A stretch of 64,000 bases of DNA. Origin: Sphingobacterium bambusae (GTDB taxonomy: Bacteria > Bacteroidota > Bacteroidia > Sphingobacteriales > Sphingobacteriaceae). The stretch lies in assembly GCF_033955345.1 (NCBI RefSeq), contig NZ_CP138332.1, positions 992,001 through 1,056,000 on the forward strand, in the 5' to 3' direction. Below the pieces are notes generated by a model. That model was not told the DNA's origin. It did not search any database and saw only the letters and a program-made list of their open reading frames with translations. Numbering within the stretch: position 1 is the first letter of the stretch; the number at the start of each line of letters is the position of its first letter. Shown here in pieces: positions 18,301 to 25,966 of this stretch. A program made the position numbers and the translations under genes.

Positions 18301-19066
18301 AAACTTTACCTTAGGCTATGTGAAAAACAAGATCACCAATCTACGCAGCCTACCGCGTATTTTCGACTTAGTGATTCCTGAAGGAGGCCCGAAAATAGAC
18401 GGTCCTGTTCGCGGTCTATACTCCGTTCAATTTGCCGGTTTAGATCCCTACACCGGTGTTCCCAACTTCGTAAACCATCTAGGCGAGACGAGTCCCAATG
18501 TCTATTTGCAAAGCACAAACACGGATTACCTGAAGCTAGAAGGATCGGTAGACCCCTTGTACACCGGAGGTCTTTCCAACGTTGTTTCCTATAAAGGCGT
18601 TAGTTTAAATGTTTTCGTAACCTACCAGTGGGGTAATAAAATACGTTTAGATCGGGTTTTCAAGACCTCATATAGTGATCTAGATGCTACGCCTCGCGAG
18701 TTCTTGGATCGCTGGACAATGCCGGGCGACGAGACAACAACGAATATTCCTTCTATCATTGATGGACAGGTTGAGCAAGCCCTAGGTAGTGTATATCCGT
18801 ACAACAACTACAACTTCTCAGATATGCGCGTCGTCGACGGTTCCTTCGTTCGTTTGAAGACCATCGCGCTAAACTATTTGTTGCCCAACAGCATCAGCAA
18901 CAAGCTGGGTGTAAAATCATTATCAACAGCACTCAATGCCAACAACGTGTGGCTGATCTATGCCGACAAAGGGCTAAAAGGCCAAGATCCGGAATTTTTC
19001 AATTCCGGCGGTGTAGCCAATCCGATGCCTAAACAATTTACCTTAACCCTAAAAATTGGAATCTAG
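15386..19066 (+). CDS. SusC/RagA TonB-linked outer-membrane transporter with STN domain
   Basis: The 1226-residue protein carries a signal region, an STN domain (LSLRNVPLKNALKELQKQTS and the following 50 residues), a carboxypeptidase-like regulatory domain (GKIMDEYGTVIPGVNIKEIG), a TonB plug (MLEGRVAGVSVQNVSG, LKDASATALYGARAMNGVVVISTKKGK), and a 22-strand barrel. With the SusD protein encoded 3 bases later it should import a large nutrient, probably peptide-linked given the downstream metallopeptidase. The STN domain links it to the FecR/ECF pair upstream. A GTG at 15365 is in frame but the ATG at 15386 is the better start. Confidence 0.9.
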   Translation: MKYKTVYTVEFHRKKSKKTDLTSLINKICMRLTFFIFLCINLQALGNSMAQNVSLSLRNVPLKNALKELQKQTSYDFMINAEYLAKSKSVSVELKNMPIKKALDLIFEHQPFGYALTDEIITVAPRKTIEMEVKHSEPSVQQAVATGKIMDEYGTVIPGVNIKEIGSSNAVSSAADGTFSIRLRNANSSLSFSMVGYKTLVRPYQGDAMRIVLQVNENEMDEVVVTGFQNISKKLFTGASASVKMEDTKIEGMTDVSRMLEGRVAGVSVQNVSGTFGSAPKIRVRGATSITGDNKPLWVVDGVVLEDIVNISNDQLSSGDALTLIGSSVAGINAEDIETFEILKDASATALYGARAMNGVVVISTKKGKVGAPLVSYNANFSTYLKPSYSTFNIMNSSDQMSVYSEMDRKGLFNFAPSLRRSNGGIYTKMYDLINTYDEQTGNFMLENSTEAREQFLSRYARANTDWFDLLFRNSFVQEHSIGISSGTEKARHYFSGSYYHDNGYTIADNVKRFTGNMRSDYNLGSRVTAGVIVNGSLRDQRVPGTLARENDAVRGEYTRNFDINPYSYALNTSRALTAYDEDGNLEFFTRNYAPFNIIHELDNNKIMVNMVDFKIQGELGVKILKNLEYKALGSVRYVKTSRENMITEYSNMSGAYRAANNSTIRDRNNFLYNDPDKPYQEAQVVLPEGGFYMRGDDMLKSYYGRHTLQYNTKMFQDHGLNVFVGQDIRFADRQSSYNNGYGYQYDKGGVPFTDYRIIKQMLEGNYNYFGMDYNYDRFVSFFGNLQYDYKSRYVFSFASRYDGSNKMGDTRAARWLPTWTFSGAWNVDEEPFMENLPQISMLKVRGSYGLTANIGNARNSTALFSNTQTNRPYLSETESKITITALENQELTWEKQYERNVGLDVGVFNNRLTLSADYFHRDGFELINSVRTSGIGGQATKSANYADMTSNGVDITLGMAWFRESNWKYRTNFTLGYVKNKITNLRSLPRIFDLVIPEGGPKIDGPVRGLYSVQFAGLDPYTGVPNFVNHLGETSPNVYLQSTNTDYLKLEGSVDPLYTGGLSNVVSYKGVSLNVFVTYQWGNKIRLDRVFKTSYSDLDATPREFLDRWTMPGDETTTNIPSIIDGQVEQALGSVYPYNNYNFSDMRVVDGSFVRLKTIALNYLLPNSISNKLGVKSLSTALNANNVWLIYADKGLKGQDPEFFNSGGVANPMPKQFTLTLKIGI

Positions 19067-19069
19067 ACC

Positions 19070-20560
19070 ATGAAAAGAAAACTTATATATCCTATTCTTC
19101 TTTTTATTGCCCTCCCGTTTACGGGCTGTGAAAAATATTTAGATCAATTGCCCGACCAACGGACACTATTAAACAATGGGGAGAAGCTTTCCGAGCTCCT
19201 TGTCTCGGCCTACCCATCAGGCAACTACATCACCTTTTGTGAGGCGATGAGCGATAATGTGACCGATAACTTTGGGATGGGCACCAACGATGAAACGAAC
19301 ACCAATGGTTACGCGTGGCGCGATGTGACTGCTGTCAATCAAGATTCGCCGATCTACTACTGGAACAATGCATACCGTGCTATTGCTGCAGCCAATGAAG
19401 TGCTGAAGGCTATTGCCGACGCGGGCGATCCAGCCGAGTTTGCCTCAAAAAAAGGCGAAGCACTGGTAGCACGCGCCTACGCGCACTTCATGTTGGTCAA
19501 TTTATTTGCCAAATTCTACAACAACAGCACTTCTGGCGTTGACATGGGTGTTCCCTATGTGGAGATTCCTGAAACGGTGGTTTGGAAAAATTACGAACGC
19601 AATACCGTGAGCAGTGTCTACGAAAAAATAGAGCGCGATTTAGTTGCAGGCCTACCTTTGATCGTCGACAACTATAAAACGCCGTCCTATCATTTTACCA
19701 GAAAAGCAGCGCACGCTTTTGCAGTACGTTTCTACCTTTTCAAGAAAGATTATGCTCAAGTGGTAAACCATGCCAATCTCGCCTTCCCAGAGGGAAATAT
19801 CGCAAACAATATGCGCGATATGAACGGTCGGTACGCCGCTTTTGGTTCAGAAGAATTTGCGTATGAATACACCAAATCCGATGAGCGTGCAAACATTCTG
19901 TTGGGAGAAACCACCTCTTGGTGGGCACGCCGATTCCGTCAGTACCGCTATTCTACCACATCAGCTCTATTAAACAGCGTTATTCAAGGCACCGTCGCCG
20001 GCAACTTAACCGCTATCCGCACTTGGTCATTAAGTAGCCAGTCGTTCTACACCCGGAAATTTATGGAGCATTTCGTGCGTACAAGCATCAATGCCACCAC
20101 CGGCGTGGGATACAATATGGTTCCCCTATTTTCTACGGAAGAGGTGCTCTTAAGTCGTGCTGAAGCGTTAGCATATCTTGGTCAGTATGAATCGGCCATG
20201 GCCGATTTGAATGCCTATGCAAAAAATCGCATTAAAGTAGCGGATTACAGCAGTTCTCGTACGATCGACAAACAGAAAATAAAAACCTACTTCTACAATG
20301 AGCTGCCCGAGGAACAATACACAGATGCCGTATTCCAAGAAGGACTGATCCAGTCATGCCTGCAATTTAGACGCGCCGAGTTTATGCACGAGGGCCTACG
20401 CTGGTTTGATATCCTACGTTATAATATTCCGGTAACGCATGCCGTGTACGGTGGTGCTAGCATCAGCCTGCCGGCAGACGACCTACGCCGCGTATTGCAA
20501 CTACCAGAAGAAGTAAAACTATCCAACGTAGAGCTTAATCCAAGACCTGAAAACGATTAG
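19070..20560 (+). CDS. SusD/RagB surface nutrient-binding lipoprotein
   Basis: This 496-residue lipoprotein has a lipobox at PFTGC (Cys20) and the RagB/SusD alpha-helical tetratricopeptide architecture, with AYRAIAAANEVL near residue 100, LVARAYAHFMLVNLFAKFYN near 130, and the C-terminal RRAEFMHEGLRWFDILRYNIPV signature. It caps the SusC barrel and binds substrate at the cell surface. It follows the SusC gene by 3 bases and precedes the metallopeptidase by 9. Confidence 0.9.
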   Translation: MKRKLIYPILLFIALPFTGCEKYLDQLPDQRTLLNNGEKLSELLVSAYPSGNYITFCEAMSDNVTDNFGMGTNDETNTNGYAWRDVTAVNQDSPIYYWNNAYRAIAAANEVLKAIADAGDPAEFASKKGEALVARAYAHFMLVNLFAKFYNNSTSGVDMGVPYVEIPETVVWKNYERNTVSSVYEKIERDLVAGLPLIVDNYKTPSYHFTRKAAHAFAVRFYLFKKDYAQVVNHANLAFPEGNIANNMRDMNGRYAAFGSEEFAYEYTKSDERANILLGETTSWWARRFRQYRYSTTSALLNSVIQGTVAGNLTAIRTWSLSSQSFYTRKFMEHFVRTSINATTGVGYNMVPLFSTEEVLLSRAEALAYLGQYESAMADLNAYAKNRIKVADYSSSRTIDKQKIKTYFYNELPEEQYTDAVFQEGLIQSCLQFRRAEFMHEGLRWFDILRYNIPVTHAVYGGASISLPADDLRRVLQLPEEVKLSNVELNPRPEND

Positions 20561-20569
20561 TACCGTATT

Positions 20570-21946
20570 ATGAAAATTAGAAGAATAGTCACATATACAC
20601 TACTTGCCAGCATCGCCTTTTTGGGAATGGCCTGCAGCAAGGAAGAGAATTTAGATAAAGAGATCGTTGGTTTGGGCGGTGAAAAATGGGTAAAAAATGA
20701 AATAGACAATTACATTTACCAAACCTTCACGGTACCCTACAACATTGATGTCCTCTACCGATGGACGCCATCCGAAGTTAGCTTCGTAAACAACTTGGTT
20801 CCGCCGCAGGAAGATAAGATTGTGCCCGTCATGGAGATGGTAAAACAAGGATGGATCGAGCCCTATATTGAAATAGCAGGAGCCGACTTCATTAAGAAGT
20901 TTGCACCTAGGCAATATCTTTTGGTAGGAAGTCCAGAGTACAATACCTCGGGTACGATCACCTTGGGAACGGCCGAAGCCGGAGCCAAGATTGTGCTTTA
21001 CCGGGTTAACTGGTTTGATCTAAAAGATCGAGACCTGGTACAAGCCATGCTAAAAACCATCCATCACGAATTTGCGCATATCTTGCACCAAACCATCATG
21101 TACCCTAGAGAGTTTGAAGCCATCACACCGGCAGACTATACCTCTACCTGGAATCAGGTCAGTGTTACCGATGCGCGAAACAAAGGCTTTATCTCCTCTT
21201 ACGCCATGTCTGCCCCAGATGAAGACTTCGTGGAGATTGCCGCTATCATGCTGACACAAGGTTACCAACCTTTTGAAAACATCATCAGCTCGATCAGTAA
21301 TGCAGATGGTGTACAGAAAATAAGGCAGAAACAACAGATTGTACTAAACTACTTCCGCCAAACATGGAATATCAACCTCTACGACCTGCAAGCAAAAACG
21401 GAGGCTGCGATCAATAAGCTATCGCCTCCGCCATCCGCCTTCGAGCGTTTAGGTTTTGGACGTAGCAACAGCGTGTTGTTTACCTCCGTCACGACAGACG
21501 AAACAAATTGGTCGGCAAAATTCAAAGAGAGCTTTCAAACCGCATCCAGCTCTTTGGGCACCTTAGGTAATGCCGGTCGCTACCTAGAAGATGTGAACGT
21601 AATCTATTACCAGCAAGGAAAAATGATGTTGCGCCTCAAATATCGGAATCCAGCGAACCCAACATCGGTATTCAATGCCGATTTCCGATTTGACTACACC
21701 GAAGAGCCGACCACCAAACGCAGCACATTTACCTATGTGGGTACGTCAACCGATCTGAACAGTACAGCAGGTGGGAATGCAAACACCATTCGCACCTACG
21801 TAGCGGATCTACTAAACTACTTCGACGGCAAGACCTTTCACTATGGCTGGTCCGATGGCGGCGCCTATCCTACGGACTTCGCTAAGATGATACGGGAAGA
21901 CGATGCAACAAATTACATCTATGGTTTGTTAAGAAACACTTATTAA
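20570..21946 (+). CDS. Putative zinc-binding metallopeptidase lipoprotein
   Basis: A 458-residue lipoprotein (lipobox LGMAC, Cys23). The sequence TIHHEFAHILHQT near residue 165 contains HExxH (HEFAH) followed by a third His, and a downstream ED-FVEIAAIML segment may supply another ligand. Proteins of this type (zinc-binding peptidase next to SusCD and DUF4302) are common in Bacteroidetes surface loci. It likely cleaves a protein substrate for import by the upstream SusCD pair. The C-terminal half, from about residue 285, is a beta-rich domain of unknown role. Confidence 0.8.
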   Translation: MKIRRIVTYTLLASIAFLGMACSKEENLDKEIVGLGGEKWVKNEIDNYIYQTFTVPYNIDVLYRWTPSEVSFVNNLVPPQEDKIVPVMEMVKQGWIEPYIEIAGADFIKKFAPRQYLLVGSPEYNTSGTITLGTAEAGAKIVLYRVNWFDLKDRDLVQAMLKTIHHEFAHILHQTIMYPREFEAITPADYTSTWNQVSVTDARNKGFISSYAMSAPDEDFVEIAAIMLTQGYQPFENIISSISNADGVQKIRQKQQIVLNYFRQTWNINLYDLQAKTEAAINKLSPPPSAFERLGFGRSNSVLFTSVTTDETNWSAKFKESFQTASSSLGTLGNAGRYLEDVNVIYYQQGKMMLRLKYRNPANPTSVFNADFRFDYTEEPTTKRSTFTYVGTSTDLNSTAGGNANTIRTYVADLLNYFDGKTFHYGWSDGGAYPTDFAKMIREDDATNYIYGLLRNTY

Positions 21947-21948
21947 TT

Positions 21949-23274
21949 ATGAAGATTAGAAATACCTCTATATTTATTTTCCTCGCCGCGCTGCTCAGCT
22001 TCAGTGCATGTAAGAAAGAGGATGATCCCATCCTGCAGGATCCAGATAGCCGCCTAAGCGAATACCTAGCCAGCAGCCTTGCTTTTCTGACGGAAGCGCC
22101 ACATGGCTATAAAGCATCGCTTGAGACCGTTGATGGGAAGACCTTTGCCCTCTTTATGCAATTCGATAGCGAGGGCCGTGTGCACATGTTATCAGATTTC
22201 ACCGATGCTGCATCAGGCACATTGGGCAGCAGCAGTTACCGCTTAAAAGCTTTGCAACGGCCAAGCTTGCTATTTGACACCTACAACTATATTTCCGTCT
22301 TTGCAGATCCGCAAAATTCGGTTAATGGAGGAACCAATGGACAAGGCCTGAAAGGCGACAACGATTTCAGCTTTGTGAAGTTTTCAGGCGATACCGTCGT
22401 GCTTCAGGGCAATAAAAATGCCGCCATCTTAACCTTGATCCGCGCCAATGAAACCGAAGAGGAAGCTTTTTTAGGCGGAAGACTTCAAGCATCACGCGAG
22501 AACCTACGCACATTTTTACAAAGCAACAGCAACTTGTATGTCGCTAATGGAGCAGATAAAGTAGCTTTCGCCATCGATGTAAACAACCGTACGGTGACGT
22601 TAAGCAAGTTGGAGGCCGATGGAACAACCATCAGCAGTGTTTCTTCCTCCTTCGCCTACAGCCCAGAAGGCATTGTACCTGCGCAGCTCACCTTTAACGA
22701 TGCATCGGTACAAGCCATAGCATGGAATGCCAATACAAACAGCTATACCATGCGCACCAATGGCAGCACATCCGCCGTGGAAAGCAACCCTACACCGGTA
22801 TTTCCGCTTTACCTACAGTTTGGATTCAACAAAACCTACAGCACCATAGGTACCACAACCAACAGCCTTCCGGCAGGTGTTAGCTCGGCCTTCAACGAAG
22901 TATGGGCTACATTGAACGCCAACTTCACCAGCACAAATCGCGCGATACGGTATATGGAATTCAAGATTATATCGGAAACGCAAGCTACCTTATCGGTGTA
23001 TTACTCATCCGGCACGAGCAACTTTGTGGCTGACATGTCGTTCAACTACAGCTTGCAGCAAAACCTGTTGACCTTATCCAACGCGCGGCGCGACTATTCC
23101 AACGGCAACTGGACAACACGTTTAGCACAACTGCGTGTACTCGAAGAGTATATCCTAAAAGGCCCCTTCCTCTTAGATTGGATCGATAGCAGTTCGCCAG
23201 CAGTCACCGTTCCTCTTGGCGGTATCCGACTACAAAGTGACAGCCAATCCTTCCTTTATGGATTCTTGAAATAA
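21949..23274 (+). CDS. DUF4302-type surface lipoprotein
   Basis: This 441-residue lipoprotein (lipobox SFSAC, Cys20) starts two bases after the metallopeptidase stop. It has LTEAPHGYKASLETVDGKTFALFMQF near residue 50, typical of the DUF4302 proteins that accompany SusCD-metallopeptidase cassettes. It is predicted to be beta-rich and surface exposed. It might hold substrate or modulate the peptidase; no catalytic motif is visible. A strong hairpin follows directly. Confidence 0.75.
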   Translation: MKIRNTSIFIFLAALLSFSACKKEDDPILQDPDSRLSEYLASSLAFLTEAPHGYKASLETVDGKTFALFMQFDSEGRVHMLSDFTDAASGTLGSSSYRLKALQRPSLLFDTYNYISVFADPQNSVNGGTNGQGLKGDNDFSFVKFSGDTVVLQGNKNAAILTLIRANETEEEAFLGGRLQASRENLRTFLQSNSNLYVANGADKVAFAIDVNNRTVTLSKLEADGTTISSVSSSFAYSPEGIVPAQLTFNDASVQAIAWNANTNSYTMRTNGSTSAVESNPTPVFPLYLQFGFNKTYSTIGTTTNSLPAGVSSAFNEVWATLNANFTSTNRAIRYMEFKIISETQATLSVYYSSGTSNFVADMSFNYSLQQNLLTLSNARRDYSNGNWTTRLAQLRVLEEYILKGPFLLDWIDSSSPAVTVPLGGIRLQSDSQSFLYGFLK

Positions 23275-23294
23275 TAAGGGAACCGTTTTAGACC

Positions 23295-23332
23295 GTAAAA
23301 GCCAAACGAAAATCGTTTGGCTTTTACTTTTT
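23295..23332. terminator. Strong bidirectional terminator
   Basis: A 15-bp perfect stem at 295-309 and 313-327 of this kilobase (core AAAAGCCAAACGA) with an AAA loop is flanked by T-runs on both strands. It ends the SusCD cassette and the convergent mqn operon. Confidence 0.9.
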
Positions 23333-23353
23333 ATAACCTTTTGCAGCTGCAGA

Positions 23354-24073
23354 CTACAACTCCTTGTAAAGCGCTAAATACCGCTTGATTGCTTCTCTTT
23401 TTTCTGCTGTTAGGTGAAAATCTAAGTTCTCCGTCAGATATTTTTTATAATCAAAATTAGGGTAGATCGGTAGGCCGGCAATCACATCTTCCGGGTGCGA
23501 AACACCATCGGCCAAAGCCCGGTTAAATGCTTCGGTAAATTCCTCAGGCAATTGCTTATTAGATACCCATACGGCATAAGCAAATGGAAGTCCTGTCATC
23601 TCCTTCCAATACTGTCCAAGATCATACACATAAGGCATCGAATCCTTCTTCCCAAATGTTCGATCACCAATAAGCACATAGGCATCAGCATCACCTTCGG
23701 TAACAATTTCTACGTCCCGTTTCCAGTGGTGCTTCAGTAAAATACGGGCCAAGCCATTAGAGGTCCGCGATTGTACATCCAATCGTAGAGACTGAATTTC
23801 TGTTATTGGCTTTTGTGAAAAAATAAATACCGAGTCAACGGCACCATCGCTACCGATGCAATAATCGCCTATAATATGGTATTCAGGCAGTTTCAACAAG
23901 GCAGCAATAGGGATAATCCCCATATCCACCACATCATCGATCACCTTTTGTGCACATGCACTGGGATAGTCCACCGATAGATCGATGGCATTCATCACAT
24001 CCGAGTTTCTGATACCTTGTAAAAATGGGAGGGTATTTGTATAAGAAACAGCGGATACGCTTATTTTCTTCAT
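23354..24073 (-). CDS. mqnA: Chorismate dehydratase MqnA (futalosine menaquinone pathway)
   Basis: The 239-residue protein has a periplasmic-binding-like fold but no signal peptide. The VSYTNTLPFLQGI N-terminus, the SACAQKVIDDVVDMGIIPIAAL segment and the SRTSNGLARILL stretch are typical of MqnA. It dehydrates chorismate to 3-enolpyruvylbenzoate, the first committed step of the futalosine pathway. The gene follows the phosphatase and mqnE on the same strand; stop and start of phosphatase and mqnA adjoin (24074/24073). Confidence 0.88.
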   Translation of the reverse strand: MKKISVSAVSYTNTLPFLQGIRNSDVMNAIDLSVDYPSACAQKVIDDVVDMGIIPIAALLKLPEYHIIGDYCIGSDGAVDSVFIFSQKPITEIQSLRLDVQSRTSNGLARILLKHHWKRDVEIVTEGDADAYVLIGDRTFGKKDSMPYVYDLGQYWKEMTGLPFAYAVWVSNKQLPEEFTEAFNRALADGVSHPEDVIAGLPIYPNFDYKKYLTENLDFHLTAEKREAIKRYLALYKEL

Positions 24074-24691
24074 TTATAAATTCGCTAGGTGTTTGACATT
24101 GTAGTGGTCTACGATCGTAAATTTCTCTTGATCATATTCCAAGACATATAGCGCCGTGTTGGTATGTGGGAAATCATCCATAAGGCAAACGTCCACATCC
24201 GTGAGATGACATAGCATAATACGCAAGGCGCGTCCATGCATGCATACCAAAATCGTTTCCTCATCGGTACGGGTCAACATATGCTGTATCGCTTCTTTCT
24301 GCCGGGCAACTAAAGCGTTGGGCGATTCGCCCTCTTCGATGCTGAGATCTAGCTCGCCATTGCGCCAAGAAGCGACGACCTTCTCAAAGCCCGTCATAAT
24401 AACTTCGTCCTGCTCCTTGCCTTCGTAGATACCCCAAGAGATCTCATCGAGCCCGATCAGTTCTTCCGTGGGAATACCGTCATCGAGAAACTGCTGCACC
24501 GTTTGTTTTGTTCGTAGCAAAGTCGATGTATAGACCTTATCAAAAGGAACATCTTTAAAAGCCTCATAAAATGCTTCCGCCTGCTTAAAACCTGTTTCAT
24601 TCAAGGGTGAATTTACCCCTCTGCCCTGCACAATACCTTTGAGATTAAGGTCGGTCTGTCCGTGTCGTATAAAATAGAAAGTCTTCTTCAA
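24074..24691 (-). CDS. Histidine phosphatase family protein
   Basis: A 205-residue phosphoglycerate-mutase-like phosphatase with the catalytic FIRHGQTDLN (His at residue 9) and a second His in VCMHGRALRIM near residue 150. It lies between mqnE and mqnA with no intergenic space, so it is co-transcribed with menaquinone genes. The substrate is not evident. Possible roles include dephosphorylating a small molecule in quinone or cofactor metabolism, but its presence may only be operonic. Confidence 0.82.
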   Translation of the reverse strand: MKKTFYFIRHGQTDLNLKGIVQGRGVNSPLNETGFKQAEAFYEAFKDVPFDKVYTSTLLRTKQTVQQFLDDGIPTEELIGLDEISWGIYEGKEQDEVIMTGFEKVVASWRNGELDLSIEEGESPNALVARQKEAIQHMLTRTDEETILVCMHGRALRIMLCHLTDVDVCLMDDFPHTNTALYVLEYDQEKFTIVDHYNVKHLANL

Positions 24692-24702
24692 AATTGATAT
24701 AA

Positions 24703-25896
24703 TTACTCCACTACGGGTAACGAATAATAGTTTGCCTTTTTAGCTGTTTCGAAAACGTGATCCTGATAATCGGTAACCACTTGATACAGCGTGTCGCGCT
24801 CAATGGGGTGTCTACCCACATTTTTGATTAGCTCCACCACCTGCTGCGTGCTCATACCCGGATGTTGTTCTTCAGCACCAGCCATCGAATAGATCTTCGT
24901 GGTATCATCCAGCGTGCCGTCGATATCATCCACTCCGAAAGCTAAAGACAGCTGCGCCGTGTCTCGGGATATCATCGCCCAGTAAGCTTTGATGTGGTCA
25001 AAGTTATCCATATAGATACGCGCTATCGCGTAGTTACGCAAATCTTCGATAACCGATACTTCGGGAATATCAGACATTTGATGACCTTGGTTACGAAATT
25101 TCAGCGGAATAAACGTTTGGAATCCGCCCGTTTTATCTTGCAACTGTCGCAAACGTTCCATATGGTCTACGCGGTGCCAAAACTCTTCGATATGCCCATA
25201 GAGCATGGTCGCATTGGTACGCATCCCCAAGCTATGGGCTTGCTCGTGAATGTCCAGCCATTGTTCGGCTGTACATTTATCGCCCGCAATTTTCTCCCGT
25301 ACATCCGCGTGAAAAATCTCTGCTCCGCCACCCGGCATAGAATCCAGTCCACATTCTTTCAGATACTTCATACCTTCGTAATGTGTCAGCTTTGCCTTCT
25401 TAAAAATATAATAATATTCCACTGGAGTAAGCCCCTTGATATGTAGGCTTGGGCGATGTGCTTTACAGCGCTTAAAGAACTCAGCGTAGAAATCGAGGTT
25501 TTGTTTGGGCACTACCCCACCCGTGATATGTACTTCGGTAACTGGCTCATCGTCGTATTTACGAATAATGTCCATCATCCCGTCGACATCCATCTCCCAG
25601 CCTTCGTCACGTTGCTTGATCAAGCGCGAATAGGCACAAAATTTACAGTCGTACACACATACGTTCGTGGGCTCTATATGAAAATTTCTATTGAAGTAAG
25701 TATAGTCGCCATGCCTCTTTTCTCGGATATAGTTTGCTAAAACGCCCAGATAGCCTAACTCGCCACGTTCGTATAGTAAAACACCCTCTTCAAAGGTAAT
25801 GCGTTCAGCGTGAAACACTTTAAGGGCAATACGTTTTAAGTCCGCATCTAAATTCTTATCTTGAATCAAAAAATCAAGTTTTTGCGTTGCATTCAT
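24703..25896 (-). CDS. mqnE: Aminofutalosine synthase MqnE (radical SAM)
   Basis: This 397-residue radical-SAM enzyme has the cluster motif C80-x3-C84-x2-C87 (CVYDCKFC), followed by VTEVHITGGVVPKQ and GLTPVEYYYIFKKAKL, which fit MqnE/CofH-like enzymes. MqnE joins 3-enolpyruvylbenzoate and SAM to give aminofutalosine, the step after MqnA. Both steps are encoded in this one short operon. The C-terminal GGGAEIFHADVREKI segment is also typical. Confidence 0.9.
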   Translation of the reverse strand: MNATQKLDFLIQDKNLDADLKRIALKVFHAERITFEEGVLLYERGELGYLGVLANYIREKRHGDYTYFNRNFHIEPTNVCVYDCKFCAYSRLIKQRDEGWEMDVDGMMDIIRKYDDEPVTEVHITGGVVPKQNLDFYAEFFKRCKAHRPSLHIKGLTPVEYYYIFKKAKLTHYEGMKYLKECGLDSMPGGGAEIFHADVREKIAGDKCTAEQWLDIHEQAHSLGMRTNATMLYGHIEEFWHRVDHMERLRQLQDKTGGFQTFIPLKFRNQGHQMSDIPEVSVIEDLRNYAIARIYMDNFDHIKAYWAMISRDTAQLSLAFGVDDIDGTLDDTTKIYSMAGAEEQHPGMSTQQVVELIKNVGRHPIERDTLYQVVTDYQDHVFETAKKANYYSLPVVE

Positions 25897-25936
25897 TTCA
25901 GCCTCCTAACTAAACAAATGTACCAATTAGCAAAGA

Positions 25937-25962
25937 AAAAAGCGATTTTGAAACCGCTTTTC
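25937..25962 (-). terminator. Terminator after ABC exporter
   Basis: AAAAGCG and CGCTTTT pair around a 10-base loop, with a T-run on the minus-strand side. It lies directly downstream of the ABC transporter stop. Confidence 0.65.
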
Positions 25963-25966
25963 TATG

